From contig JABLXG010000013.1 of NCBI GenBank assembly GCA_013178165.1, positions 1-64,000 of the forward strand: DNA of 64,000 bases. Reading direction: 5' to 3'. Numbering within the stretch: position 1 is the first letter of the stretch; every line of letters starts with the position of its first letter. Position numbers and translations under genes: made by a program. This stretch comes from Anaerolineae bacterium (GTDB lineage Bacteria > Chloroflexota > Anaerolineae > Aggregatilineales > Ch27). The notes under the pieces were generated by a model. The model was not told the origin of the DNA, did no database searches, and saw only the letters and a list, made by a program, of their open reading frames with translations. Shown in pieces: positions 17,814-27,083 of the stretch.

Positions 17814-19034
17814 GTGAGCAGCAACAGCACCTTCATGACATCGCCCCATTTCTTCTTTACCTCCGAAAGCGTCACGGAAGGCCACCCGGACAAGCTGTGC
17901 GACCAGATTTCCGACGCCGTCCTTGACGCGATCATCAAGGACGATCCCAACGCGCGCGTGGCCTGCGAGACAGCGGTCACCACCGGGCTGATCCTGGTGA
18001 TGGGGGAAATCACGACCAGCACGTATGTCGACATCGCGACAATCGCTCGCGATACCGTGCGCGACATCGGCTACACCCGCGCCAAGTACGGCTTTGATGC
18101 GGAGACGTGTGGGGTGATCGTCTCCATCAAAGAACAAAGTCCCGACATCGCCCTCGGCGTCAACCGGGCGCTGGAGGCCCGTGAAGGCCAGATGTCCGAC
18201 GCCGAGATCGAAGCAATTGGCGCGGGCGATCAGGGCATGATGATCGGTTTCGCCTGCAACGAGACACCTGAATACATGCCCCTGACCATCAGCCTGGCCA
18301 ACAAGCTGGCCCGCCGGCTGGCGGAGGTGCGCCGCAACGGGCTGCTGGATTACCTGCGCCCGGATGGCAAGAGCCAGGTCACGGTTGAATACGCCTATGG
18401 CAAGCCCAAGCGCGTTGACACGGTGGTGGTCAGCACCCAGCATGCGCCCGATGTTGCCCAGGAACAGATCCGGGCCGACGTGATCGAGCATGTCATCCGG
18501 GCGGTGGTGCCGCTGGACCTGCTGGATGACCGCACCCGCATCTATGTCAACCCGACCGGGCGCTTCGTCATTGGCGGCCCAATGGGCGATGCCGGTCTGA
18601 CCGGACGCAAGATCATCGTCGACACGTATGGCGGTGTCGCCCGGCATGGCGGCGGCGCTTTCAGCGGCAAGGACGCGACCAAGGTCGACCGTTCCGGCGC
18701 CTATATGGCCCGCTACATCTGCAAGAATCTGGTCGCAGCTGGCCTGGCGGAGCGGGTGGAACTGCAGGTCAGCTACGCCATTGGCGTGGCCCGGCCTACC
18801 AGCCTGGCGGTGGAAACGTTCGGCACCGGGCGCATCAGCGACGAGAAGATCGTGGAGCTGATCCGCGCCCATTTCGATATGCGTCCGGCGGCCATCATCC
18901 GCGATCTGGGCCTGCGCCGGCCGGTCTTCAAGCAGGTGGCGGCTTACGGCCACTTTGGCCGGGATGATCTTGACCTGAGCTGGGAACGCACCGATAAAGC
19001 CGAACTCCTGCGCCGGGAGGCCGGACTGGCCTAG
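17814..19034 (+). CDS. metK: S-adenosylmethionine synthetase
   Basis: A 406-aa enzyme that makes SAM from methionine and ATP. Signatures are [35 protein letters not shown] (ATP loop), and [19 protein letters not shown] (phosphate and metal binding). The length is a little above the usual 385-400 because of an N-terminal extension. GTG start with AAGGAG 8 nt upstream. Transcription is controlled by the S-box upstream and ends at the strong terminator downstream; the gene is monocistronic. Confidence 0.97.
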   Translation: MSSNSTFMTSPHFFFTSESVTEGHPDKLCDQISDAVLDAIIKDDPNARVACETAVTTGLILVMGEITTSTYVDIATIARDTVRDIGYTRAKYGFDAETCGVIVSIKEQSPDIALGVNRALEAREGQMSDAEIEAIGAGDQGMMIGFACNETPEYMPLTISLANKLARRLAEVRRNGLLDYLRPDGKSQVTVEYAYGKPKRVDTVVVSTQHAPDVAQEQIRADVIEHVIRAVVPLDLLDDRTRIYVNPTGRFVIGGPMGDAGLTGRKIIVDTYGGVARHGGGAFSGKDATKVDRSGAYMARYICKNLVAAGLAERVELQVSYAIGVARPTSLAVETFGTGRISDEKIVELIRAHFDMRPAAIIRDLGLRRPVFKQVAAYGHFGRDDLDLSWERTDKAELLRREAGLA

Positions 19035-19057
19035 CAGCAGGTGTTTCCGCCACTGGC

Positions 19058-19088
19058 AAAAGCCCCGTCACCGCTGGCGGGGCTTTTT
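19058..19088. terminator. Terminator between metK and the kinase-like gene
   Basis: Ten-bp stem (AAAAGCCCCG with CGGGGCTTTT) followed by a T-run on the plus strand and, because of the A-tract, on the minus strand too. It separates two convergent genes. Confidence 0.88.
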
Positions 19089-19092
19089 GCGT

Positions 19093-20223
19093 TCACTCAC
19101 GTGGTTTGCCGGGCGCAGGCGTGGGGAGACTGAGGGTGAAGGTACTGCCCGCCCCTTCTTCACTCTGGAAGCCAATGCTCCCCCCCATCGCTTCCAGTTC
19201 GACCCGGGCCAGATACAGGCTCAGGCCGTATCCTTCAACAGCAATCACCTGGGGCTGGCGCGCGCGCTGGAACGGCTGGAAAACCCGATCCTGCTCCGAC
19301 TGGCGAATCCCGCAACCCTGATCGATCACGCTGATCTGGACGCTATCGCCGGTACGGCTGGGGACCGCCGTCAGGATAATGGGCGTCTCGACGGGGCTAT
19401 AGCAGGCGGCATTACGCAGCACATCGCGCAGGATGTGGGTCAGGTGGGCAGGAGATGCCAGGATTTGCAGGCGATCTGGCACGGTCAAGGCCAGGCGATC
19501 GCGCAGGTCGATTGACCCCATATCAGGATCAACCAGCGATTCCTCAGCGAACTCGTCCAGCAAGTCCTCAATGAAGTTAGCCAGGTAAATCTTGCAACGC
19601 TGTTCACGGATCTGCTTCTTCAGGTCACCGGTGCGGATGGCCTCCATCCGCTCCAGCTGGGTGATCAGGCGCTGCAGCCGCGCCGTATGGGCGGCAATGA
19701 TCCCGGTGAACCCCATGACCCGCCGGGCCAGCGCCTGGGTTTCCGGGTTGTCAGCATGCTTGTGCAGCAATTGCGTGACCAGTTCAGCGTGGCCCTGGGT
19801 GGCAGAGATGACCATACTGGCTTCCCGGCGGAAGATGGCCGTCAGTTGCGTGAGAGCTTCCCAGGCTGGCTGGTCAAAGCTGAACAGTGTCAGGGTCGCG
19901 CCACCGGCGCCGTAGATAACCGCTATCCAACAGGAGACGGTAGCCCCTGAAAAGTGGGCATGGAAGCGAATCGGGTTGGGTGTGCGCCGCGCCTGATCCC
20001 GCAACAGGTTCAGATCAGGCGGATTACCTTCGTAGGGGGCCTGCATCAGCGCCACCAGAGCTTCCCAGCCTCCAGCGCGGACAGCCGGCAGATGCTGCCC
20101 CAGAATCGCCCGCGCCGCCAGGTTGTCCAGCAGCAGCCGGCCATCGGCGTCAAATAACAACACGCCCTGCCCCATGCCGTCAAGAAGGGCACGGTAGTCG
20201 ATCGGTGAGGATGCGTTAATCAT
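19093..20223 (-). CDS. Histidine kinase-like protein without canonical H-box His
   Basis: A 376-aa soluble protein. The N-terminal PAS-like domain (VLLFDADGRLLLDN, about 20-34) is followed by a helical segment and a GHKL ATPase domain with N-box RDVLRNAACYS, G1 DQGCGI and G2 EGYGLSLYLA. The dimerisation helix reads RREASMVISATQGHAELV. Where most kinases have SHELRTPL, here the phosphoacceptor position is Arg133, so autophosphorylation may not occur in the usual way; His145 is nearby but off-register. GGAG lies 6 nt before the ATG at 20223, which decides the start. No response regulator is adjacent. Confidence 0.8.
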   Translation of the reverse strand: MINASSPIDYRALLDGMGQGVLLFDADGRLLLDNLAARAILGQHLPAVRAGGWEALVALMQAPYEGNPPDLNLLRDQARRTPNPIRFHAHFSGATVSCWIAVIYGAGGATLTLFSFDQPAWEALTQLTAIFRREASMVISATQGHAELVTQLLHKHADNPETQALARRVMGFTGIIAAHTARLQRLITQLERMEAIRTGDLKKQIREQRCKIYLANFIEDLLDEFAEESLVDPDMGSIDLRDRLALTVPDRLQILASPAHLTHILRDVLRNAACYSPVETPIILTAVPSRTGDSVQISVIDQGCGIRQSEQDRVFQPFQRARQPQVIAVEGYGLSLYLARVELEAMGGSIGFQSEEGAGSTFTLSLPTPAPGKPRE

Positions 20224-20312
20224 AGGTTCTCCATCCAACGCGCCGGAGCGTAGCCCTGATTATGGCTATACCTGGCCAGCCTGCGCAACCGTCTGACGGC
20301 CAGGAAAAATGT

Positions 20313-20342
20313 TTGGGGGCGGGCGGTTCTGCGGGTTATACT
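20313..20342 (+). promoter_or_regulatory. Candidate promoter for the MoxR operon
   Basis: TATACT (20337-20342) matches five of six -10 bases, with TTGGGG (20313-20318) 18 bp upstream as a weak -35. It lies 56 bp before the moxR-like ATG in the gap between divergent genes. Prediction only. Confidence 0.4.
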
Positions 20343-20397
20343 CGTCGTGTTTACAGAGCAGCCGCTTTTGTCTCGGCATTAGATAGGATGAAGCCTC

Positions 20398-21333
20398 ATG
20401 ATTGCGGATACTGCCCGGCGGATACGTGAGAATGTGCAGCGCGTTATTGTGGGCAAGACAGACATCATCGATCTGGTGCTCACAGCCATTCTGAGCGAAG
20501 GGCATGTGCTGCTGGAAGATGTCCCTGGCACGGGCAAGACCACGCTGGCCAAAGCAATCGCCATCTCGCTGGGCGCGACCTTTCGCCGGATTCAGTTCAC
20601 CCCGGATTTGCTGCCCAGCGACGTCACGGGCATCAGCTTCTTCAACCAAAAGACGCAGGAGTTCGAGTTCCGCCCCGGCCCTATCCTGAGTCAGGTGCTG
20701 CTGACCGATGAGATCAACCGCGCCACACCGCGTACTCAGAGCGCCCTGCTGGAAGCCATGCAGGAGCGACAGATCACGGTTGATCTACAAACCTACAAAT
20801 TGCCCAGGCCGTTCCTGGTGCTGGCCACTCAGAATCCAATCGAACTGGAAGGGACCTTCCCGCTGCCGGAGGCGCAGATCGACCGCTTCCTCATGAAGGT
20901 CGACATTGGCTATCCAACCGAACAGGAGGAACGTGATATTCTAACGCGCTTCCGCCTGTCCGATCCGCTGGAGAGCCTGAAGCCGGTCACCGATCCTGAG
21001 ACAGTATTGCGCATGATCGCCGGGGTGCGCGAAGTGCGCGTAGAGGCGAGCGTGCACAACTACATCGTGCAGGTCATCCGCACCACACGGGAGCATCCAG
21101 AAGTCGATCTGGGCGCCAGTCCGCGGGCAACCATGGCCCTGTACCGCACCAGCCAGGCCTGGGCAGCCATCCATGGCCGCGACTTTGTCCTGCCGGATGA
21201 TGTCAAGAAGCTGGCCCCATACGTGATCACGCACCGCATCATGCTCAGCCCGCAGATGCGCCTGCGCGGGCGCAAGCCGGAAGAGATTGTGACTGATATC
21301 GTGAGCACAGTACCTGTGCCGGTGGAAGTGTAG
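20398..21333 (+). CDS. MoxR-family AAA+ ATPase
   Basis: A 311-aa AAA+ ATPase: Walker A DVPGTGKTTLAKA, Walker B LLTDEINRA, and sensor ATQNPIELEGTFPLPEAQ, all typical of MoxR. MoxR proteins act as chaperone-like ATPases, often with VWA or DUF58 partners and frequently in assembly of envelope or metalloprotein complexes. First gene of a three-gene operon (MoxR, DUF58, DUF4129) with 2 bp and 4-bp-overlap spacing. All ATPase residues are intact; the client is unknown. Confidence 0.93.
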   Translation: MIADTARRIRENVQRVIVGKTDIIDLVLTAILSEGHVLLEDVPGTGKTTLAKAIAISLGATFRRIQFTPDLLPSDVTGISFFNQKTQEFEFRPGPILSQVLLTDEINRATPRTQSALLEAMQERQITVDLQTYKLPRPFLVLATQNPIELEGTFPLPEAQIDRFLMKVDIGYPTEQEERDILTRFRLSDPLESLKPVTDPETVLRMIAGVREVRVEASVHNYIVQVIRTTREHPEVDLGASPRATMALYRTSQAWAAIHGRDFVLPDDVKKLAPYVITHRIMLSPQMRLRGRKPEEIVTDIVSTVPVPVEV

Positions 21334-21335
21334 CT

Positions 21336-22706
21336 GTGGCGCTGTTTGACTTTGAACAGGCAGAAAAGGAGCTTTTGAACGGTAGCCGCCGGGTGGCCGA
21401 AGGGGACTCCGTGCGCAGTTTGCTGGATCATCGCTGGGTGGGCATGGCCCTGCTGTTGTTTGTGGTGGGGGGGATAGTCCAGAACCTGGCTCTGGTAACC
21501 CTGACCGGGTTCATGCTGGTGGTAGTGAGCGCGGCCTGGCTGTGGAGCCGGGGGGCGCTCAACCAGGTGACGTATCGCCGCCAGTTTGAGCATCGCCGTG
21601 TCTTCCCCGGCGAGATGCTGGAAGTCCAGATCATTGTAGAAAATCGCAAGTTGCTCCCGGTGGGCTGGCTGCGCGTTGAGGATGAATGGCCGCTGGCCTG
21701 CGCACCGGCTGAGGAAGGCCGTCTGGATGAAGCGCCCACGCCGGAGATCGGCTATCTGACCAACACCTACACCCTGCGCTGGTATCAGCGGGTGCGGCGG
21801 AGGCTGCCTGTGGTGGCCCGTCAGCGCGGCATCTTCACTATCGGCCCGGCTTACGCCCTCTCCGGCGATCCATTCAACCTGTTTGAGCGTGGCCGCGAGC
21901 TGCGCCACCCGGACTACCTGATCGTCTACCCGGAGATCAAGACACTGGAAGAACTGGGCCTGCCGGTCAAAGACCCGATCGGCGACATGCGCGTCCGCCA
22001 GCGCCTGTTCGAAGACCCCAACCGGATCATGGGTGTGCGCAATCACCAGCCGGAAGATGACCTGCGCCACATTCACTGGAAAGCCACAGCGCGAACTGGC
22101 ACCCTGCATACCCGGGTCTACGAGCCGACGCGCAGCGCTAATGTAGTCTTTTGCCTGAATGTGGCGACTTTTGAGCGGCACTGGCATGGCTTCTGGCCAG
22201 ACATGCTGGAATATCTGGTCAGCACAACGGCATCACTGGCCTCCTGGGCGACAGAGCAGGACTATGCCGTAGGCGTGGTGGCCAACGGGACGCTGGCCCA
22301 CGCTGACCAGCCCTTTCGCGTGCTACCGGGCCGCAACCGTCTGCAACTGACGCGCATCCTGGAAACTCTGGCCGGGGTCAGTTACATCGTCACGCAGGAC
22401 TTTGGCGCTTTTTTGCTGGAGGAAAGCCCACACCTGCCATGGGGGGCCACACTGGTGCTGATCACGGCTTTTGTCAACGAGGCCCTGCAGATGGCCATCC
22501 TCCGCCTGCGTGACAGTGGCCGCCGGATTGTCCTCCTGACGCTGGGCAAGGATGCGCCACCAGACATCCCCGGCATCCTGATCCATCATCTGCCGATCCA
22601 AAAGGAACCGCCGGTGCTGGAATCAGAGTCCGGGGATGAAGAAGAAGCCCTGACGCCTCGCCAGCGTTTCCTGCGCGAACGCGCCCGGACGGAGGCACAG
22701 CCGTGA
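21336..22706 (+). CDS. DUF58 domain protein, MoxR partner
   Basis: A 456-aa protein with two adjacent N-terminal transmembrane helices (about 30-65) and a cytoplasmic or extracytoplasmic body. The DUF58 signature is seen in NHQPEDDLRHIHWKATART with the invariant HWK. The C-terminal half is VWA-like in secondary pattern but the MIDAS motif is not clear. GTG start 2 bp behind the moxR stop codon. Proteins of this family work with MoxR; the exact role is not established. Confidence 0.88.
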   Translation: MALFDFEQAEKELLNGSRRVAEGDSVRSLLDHRWVGMALLLFVVGGIVQNLALVTLTGFMLVVVSAAWLWSRGALNQVTYRRQFEHRRVFPGEMLEVQIIVENRKLLPVGWLRVEDEWPLACAPAEEGRLDEAPTPEIGYLTNTYTLRWYQRVRRRLPVVARQRGIFTIGPAYALSGDPFNLFERGRELRHPDYLIVYPEIKTLEELGLPVKDPIGDMRVRQRLFEDPNRIMGVRNHQPEDDLRHIHWKATARTGTLHTRVYEPTRSANVVFCLNVATFERHWHGFWPDMLEYLVSTTASLASWATEQDYAVGVVANGTLAHADQPFRVLPGRNRLQLTRILETLAGVSYIVTQDFGAFLLEESPHLPWGATLVLITAFVNEALQMAILRLRDSGRRIVLLTLGKDAPPDIPGILIHHLPIQKEPPVLESESGDEEEALTPRQRFLRERARTEAQP

Positions 22707-24193
22707 ATCTGTTCCTTCGCCTGCACGATCCTTCCCTGCCCTACGTCCGTCCGCAGCTCCGGCAGGAAGCCACCCATCTGCTGGCCGCCCTGACCGAAGC
22801 GATGTGGCTCGCCCCTTGGTTTGTGGTAGTACTCTCCGGGGCGCAGGGCGCCGCCCCGCCACTGGTGCTGTTCTATGTAGCGGCCAACATCGTCGCCGCA
22901 TTGCTGATCGTGCGGCTGCTGGATTCCCGTGGCATGTGGGAGAATCTGCGGCAAATCGTCTTCGTGGCGGCGCTGATCCTGGCGCTGCTATACACTGTGG
23001 GCGTGATGTTCCCCCCGGCCCGGCAGGCCACAACCGTGACCGCAATCAGCGACAATGTTGATCCAATCCCGATGGTGACGGTGCCACCGTTCATCCCGGC
23101 GCTGATCATGATCGGGCTACTGTGGTGGCGCGGGCTGCGTCTGGCGCTGGTGCCGCCAACACCGACGCGGCTGGCGTTTGGTATGCGGCTGGGCATCCTG
23201 TTCTTTGCCGCGGCCTCACTGGTGCCGGTCGCCCGACCGGTGATGCTCTCTGCATTACCGCCCTTCTTCTTCTTTGGTCTGCTGGGAACCAGCCTGGCCC
23301 GCGCCATCGCCCTGCGCGAGTCCGGCGGCGTGGCGGTAGCCTTTGGGCCGCGCTGGACGGCCTTCATGATCCTGGCTGTGAGCGGGATCACATTGCTGGG
23401 CGTGTTGATCACCGTGCTGGTGGGCGGCCTGGATCCAGCGACCTTCAGGCAGTTACTGGAACCGCTGCTGGCCGCCGTACTCTTTCTGTTCACATTACTG
23501 ATGATGCCCGTCTTCCTGGTGCTGGGCGTGGTTGTGGAGGCAATCGTCAAGGCACTGACAGCCAGCGGCGTACTGAGCGAGGAAGAAGTGCTCGGTCTGG
23601 GATCGTTGATCGAGCAGGGCGAGCCACAGCAGACAACCCGGCTGGAGGAACTGCTCCGCCGGCTGCAGGACTTTCTGGCGGCTATCGGCGGCATCGAGAC
23701 CTGTCTGAGCATTCTGGCGCTGCTGCTGATCGTGGCGGTGATCGTGCTGACCCTGCGACGGCAACAACGGGCCGCGCTACAGGAGGGCGAGGAGCGCGAA
23801 GATCTGGAAGGGGACATGCTGGGCAGCCTGCGGGATATGTTCCGGCGGGGCGTGGATGCAGTCAACCGGGCGCTCAACACGATCGGTCAGTTTGGCCTGG
23901 GGCGCGACCTGCTGGCGGCGTTGACGGTGCGCCGCGCCTATGCTCAGATGGTACGCCAGGCCAGCAAGCTTGGCTATCCACGCGGCACTTCCCAGACGCC
24001 CTACGAGTATCGCGTCGTCCTGCAAGCCGCTTTTCCGCAGGCGCAGGAGGCCATTGATGTCATCACCGAAGCCTACGTGCGCGTCCATTATGGCGAAGCG
24101 CCGGAGACTGAAGAGGCGCTGGCAGCCGTGATCCGGGCGCTGGAAGGCTTCAAGGCTGCAGCAGCGGTGGCAGCACAGGCTGGGTCTGGTTAA
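22703..24193 (+). CDS. Polytopic DUF4129-type membrane protein
   Basis: A 496-aa protein whose GTG start overlaps the DUF58 stop by 4 nt (GTGA), with GGAGG upstream. About ten N-terminal helices, a further helix near 345-362, and a C-terminal soluble domain of about 100 residues (from VRRAYAQMVRQASKLG to the end) like DUF4129. This is the arrangement of transglutaminase-fused MoxR-operon proteins, but no transglutaminase Cys-His-Asp domain is visible here, so it may have lost it or be a partner. Function unknown. Confidence 0.8.
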   Translation: MNLFLRLHDPSLPYVRPQLRQEATHLLAALTEAMWLAPWFVVVLSGAQGAAPPLVLFYVAANIVAALLIVRLLDSRGMWENLRQIVFVAALILALLYTVGVMFPPARQATTVTAISDNVDPIPMVTVPPFIPALIMIGLLWWRGLRLALVPPTPTRLAFGMRLGILFFAAASLVPVARPVMLSALPPFFFFGLLGTSLARAIALRESGGVAVAFGPRWTAFMILAVSGITLLGVLITVLVGGLDPATFRQLLEPLLAAVLFLFTLLMMPVFLVLGVVVEAIVKALTASGVLSEEEVLGLGSLIEQGEPQQTTRLEELLRRLQDFLAAIGGIETCLSILALLLIVAVIVLTLRRQQRAALQEGEEREDLEGDMLGSLRDMFRRGVDAVNRALNTIGQFGLGRDLLAALTVRRAYAQMVRQASKLGYPRGTSQTPYEYRVVLQAAFPQAQEAIDVITEAYVRVHYGEAPETEEALAAVIRALEGFKAAAAVAAQAGSG

Positions 24194-24230
24194 TAACCCA
24201 CGCTACCTGATCCTGAGGGGGCAACAAAAT

Positions 24231-24253
24231 GGGGGACAGGCGCTCTGTCCCCC
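24231..24253. terminator. Hairpin between convergent DUF4129 and TPR genes
   Basis: Nine-bp stem (GGGGGACAG with CTGTCCCCC). Minus-strand transcripts would meet a short ATTTTG run after it. It lies between the two stop codons. Confidence 0.65.
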
Positions 24254-24273
24254 GCTGCGTTATCGGTACGCGC

Positions 24274-26349
24274 TCAACTCTGCCCTGCCAGCACTTCGAG
24301 GCGGGCGACGGCATCCGGCAGGAAGGGGTAGGCATAGATACGGCCCCAGCGTTGCACCCAGTCATATTCGCGGGCCGCTTCTTCTTCATTGCCCAGCGCC
24401 TCCTGGATACGTCCGCGCAGATAGTGGCGCGAGCCGGATTCCTGGGCAGCCAGCGCCGCATCGATATCGGCCAGGGCGCTGCGGTACTGCTGCTGTTCCA
24501 GCAGGATACGGGCGCGGTACTCCAGCGCGACTGGTCGCAGATCAGCTGCCAGCACCGTCGGGAAGCCGCCAGCCAGGATGTTCAACGCGTCGCGGAGCGC
24601 CCGGCGGTAGGCTTCCTCGTTGCGCGGGTTAGCGCCATCAACCAGAGCCTGCGCTTTTAACAAACGCAGATCGTAACGGCCCGGCGTATCTGCAAGCAGA
24701 ATGTCAAGGTCCTCGATCGCTTCGCCAAAGCGCCCGGCCAGGTAAGCGGCGCGGGCACGGCCTTCCCGCGCAGCGACATCATCCGGGGCAACGTCCAGAA
24801 TGGCGGTATAGTCAACATAGGCGCGCTCTGGCTGGTGCAGGCGGGCGTAAAGCGCCGCGCGGGCCATGAGCGCCGGGAATTGCTCCGCCGTGATCTGCGC
24901 AGTGTTGACGGCGCGGCTGTAAGCGTCAATCGCGAGCGTGTCGTTGCCTTCCAGTGTGCGCACTTCGCCCAGCAACGTCCAGCCCTGGATACTGCCAGGA
25001 TACAGGAACAGGTAGTCCTGCAAGTGCAGCACAGCCAGCCCGTAATCGCCAAAAGCGATATCGGCACGGGCCTGGAGCAGGTAGGCTTCTTCGGCGCTGG
25101 GATCAATGTAGAGCGCCACACGTGCATTCTGCTGCGCCTCAGCGGGCTGGCCGCGCAGCAGATTCAACTCGCCACGCAGCAGCCACAGGTTAACATCCGC
25201 CGGATGGCGATCCTGAGCTTCATTGAGGAGACGGCTTGCTTCCTGGTAGTTCTCGGTAGCCAGTGCGTTCCGAACCAGCGTATAGTATGGCTGAACCAGG
25301 GCCGGATCACCGGTCAGGGCCAGGTCTGCTTCCTCGTTGGAGGCTCTGTAGTTCCCCCTGGCCGCGTAGACATAGGCTAGGCCGGCATGCAACAGCCCCG
25401 TATTAGCGCCCAGGCGCTCCAGCCGCTCGATGCCTTCCTGAAGCACGCGCTCGGCGCGTTCGGTATCGCCCAGGTTGGTCAGTGCGATCGCCTCATAGTA
25501 GAACGGGTTGGGGTTGTTGCTGGTTTCCAGAAGCGTTTCCCGCAGCGCGGAAAGCGTGGGCAGGGCGACACTGTCACGCCCGGCGTCGATGAGCATCACG
25601 GCTTCCTGAATGACACGCCCTTCCAGAAAACGCGGATAAACTGGCGTGATGGTCATCCCAACGGATAGATCGCCTCTGGGCAGGCTGGGATCGATCGCCG
25701 GGCTGGGGGTATACGTCAGGCGCGGTGTGGGTGAAGGCGTCGGCGTGAAGCCCGGCGTGGGCGTGGGCGTGACGGTTGGCGTGTGGCTGGGCGTCCAGGT
25801 AGGAGCCAGGGCAATCGCGCTGGGATTGGTACTGACGAAGTACGCGCCAGCGGCCAGCAGGCCGACAACCAGCAACACCGGAACGACGCGAATGGCGATG
25901 GTGAACAGGGTAGCCGCCCGCTCGCCGGCGCGGTTGCGCCGCTTGTGTACCCACTGGATCTGGCTGTAGGGGTCTTCCCGTTCTGTGGCAGCCTGAATGA
26001 TCGGGCCGAGCGCACGCTGCGCCGCCTTGATTCGTTCCGGCGTCGGGCGGGGAACGTTGGAAGTGACAGGTCTGGCGGCTGCCTGAGGCTGGTCACCGGT
26101 GGCAATGCCCAGCGCCTGTAGCCCTTTGATAGCTAGCTCGTTCTGTGGATTGATCTGCAAAATCTGGCGCAGGCAAAAGATGCGTTCCTGGTTATCCTTG
26201 GCTACGCTGGCCAGCCACAACCAGGCTGTCTCGTTTTCAGGATCGAGGCGGATGGCGGTCTGTAGCAGACGCCGCGCTTCTTCCGTCTTCTTGGCTTTGG
26301 CAGCGGCGATTCCCTGTTGCAGGTATTGAATGGCTTGTTCCCCGGACAT
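24274..26349 (-). CDS. Membrane-anchored TPR protein
   Basis: A 691-aa protein. Two or three N-terminal TPR units are cytoplasmic (QAIQYLQQGIAAAKAKK, then LLQTAIRLDPENETAWLWLA). A single transmembrane helix lies near 155-172. A Thr/Pro-rich linker (SHTPTVTPTPTPGFTPTPSP) follows. The large outer part has about ten TPR units (for example AYVYAARGNYRASNEEADLAL and LLARALYARLHQPERAYVDY-like segments). TPRs mediate protein contacts, so this is probably an envelope scaffold. The type-II topology (inside N-terminus) is inferred from the basic flank before the helix. It begins after a 260-base gap and is the last gene on this minus-strand run. Confidence 0.85.
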   Translation of the reverse strand: MSGEQAIQYLQQGIAAAKAKKTEEARRLLQTAIRLDPENETAWLWLASVAKDNQERIFCLRQILQINPQNELAIKGLQALGIATGDQPQAAARPVTSNVPRPTPERIKAAQRALGPIIQAATEREDPYSQIQWVHKRRNRAGERAATLFTIAIRVVPVLLVVGLLAAGAYFVSTNPSAIALAPTWTPSHTPTVTPTPTPGFTPTPSPTPRLTYTPSPAIDPSLPRGDLSVGMTITPVYPRFLEGRVIQEAVMLIDAGRDSVALPTLSALRETLLETSNNPNPFYYEAIALTNLGDTERAERVLQEGIERLERLGANTGLLHAGLAYVYAARGNYRASNEEADLALTGDPALVQPYYTLVRNALATENYQEASRLLNEAQDRHPADVNLWLLRGELNLLRGQPAEAQQNARVALYIDPSAEEAYLLQARADIAFGDYGLAVLHLQDYLFLYPGSIQGWTLLGEVRTLEGNDTLAIDAYSRAVNTAQITAEQFPALMARAALYARLHQPERAYVDYTAILDVAPDDVAAREGRARAAYLAGRFGEAIEDLDILLADTPGRYDLRLLKAQALVDGANPRNEEAYRRALRDALNILAGGFPTVLAADLRPVALEYRARILLEQQQYRSALADIDAALAAQESGSRHYLRGRIQEALGNEEEAAREYDWVQRWGRIYAYPFLPDAVARLEVLAGQS

Positions 26350-26462
26350 GCGGCCATCCCTGTCCTTTGTGCGCCAGGCTCAAGCGTATGCTTCAGCGCT
26401 TACGCTGCAGCCATTGTACACTAACGCCCGCACAGCCCACAATTGCCCGTATTCTTTCACGC

Positions 26463-26516
26463 AAAATGTTACCGAGGGGGTACGGTTCACTCAAAAGAAA
26501 ACGTCACCGAGGGAGA
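26463..26516. repeat. Imperfect 19-bp direct repeat upstream of the TPR gene
   Basis: AAAATGTTACCGAGGGGGT (26463-26481) and AAAACGTCACCGAGGGAGA (26498-26516) match at 15 of 19 positions with a 35-bp offset. They lie in the 260-base gap before the TPR gene and could be a regulator binding pair. I see no gene in this gap. Confidence 0.4.
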
Positions 26517-26609
26517 ACATTTCCTGCTGGTGTGCCAGGCAGAACGGGTCCACAGGAAACACCCCGCCCGTGACCAGCGCGGGCAAAGCGACCGGGCGCT
26601 TACCAGCCG

Positions 26610-27050
26610 CTAGGACAACTCCGTGTCGTCAAAGTAGGCGTCCATCTCATCGTCGTAGTCGTCAAGCCCGCGGCGGAAGCGACGGCGCGCTGATGCTGCC
26701 CGTCCTTTTCCGGGTACAGGGTCATCAAACCCTTCATCGGCAGCGCGGGCATACCGGCTGGCGGGCACAACGTTCGCATCCGGGATGAACGCCGAAGGAT
26801 CCCCGCTCAGGCGGGCGTCAAACTCCTGATCCAGTTGTGTCCGAATCTGATCCGCCCTGGTGCGCAGCGGGCGCCTGACGGCCCGGCGCGGCACTGGCGC
26901 TTCGTCTTCAGTCTCAAGCTGGCCGACCAGACGGGCCACCAGACCGGAGCGCACGATTACAAAGCCGATGCCGCCAGCGAAGATAAGCAGACCACAGGCC
27001 AGCGCGCAGAGCAGGGTGATCGTCGGGCTAGCTTGTTGCAGGGAATCCAT
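26610..27050 (-). CDS. Small membrane-anchored acidic protein
   Basis: A 146-aa protein. One N-terminal membrane helix (about 11-33) is followed by a charged tail: a basic Arg-rich stretch (RRAVRRPLRTRAD), then a very acidic end (DDYDDEMDAYFDDTELS). No domain is recognised. It begins 33 bp behind the stop of serA on the same strand and may be co-transcribed. The tail suggests a disordered binding segment; function unknown. Confidence 0.75.
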   Translation of the reverse strand: MDSLQQASPTITLLCALACGLLIFAGGIGFVIVRSGLVARLVGQLETEDEAPVPRRAVRRPLRTRADQIRTQLDQEFDARLSGDPSAFIPDANVVPASRYARAADEGFDDPVPGKGRAASARRRFRRGLDDYDDEMDAYFDDTELS

Positions 27051-27083
27051 CGGTCGCGTCCCCGGTGTCGGGCTTGTCCGCGC

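Noticed and set aside
17736-18953. 405-aa minus-strand frame opposite metK
   Set aside because: It is an antisense shadow of metK; it has no ribosome binding site and no family motif.
21060-22187. 375-aa minus-strand frame opposite MoxR and DUF58
   Set aside because: Antisense to two genes with strong motifs; composition is His/Gln-rich and no motif is present.
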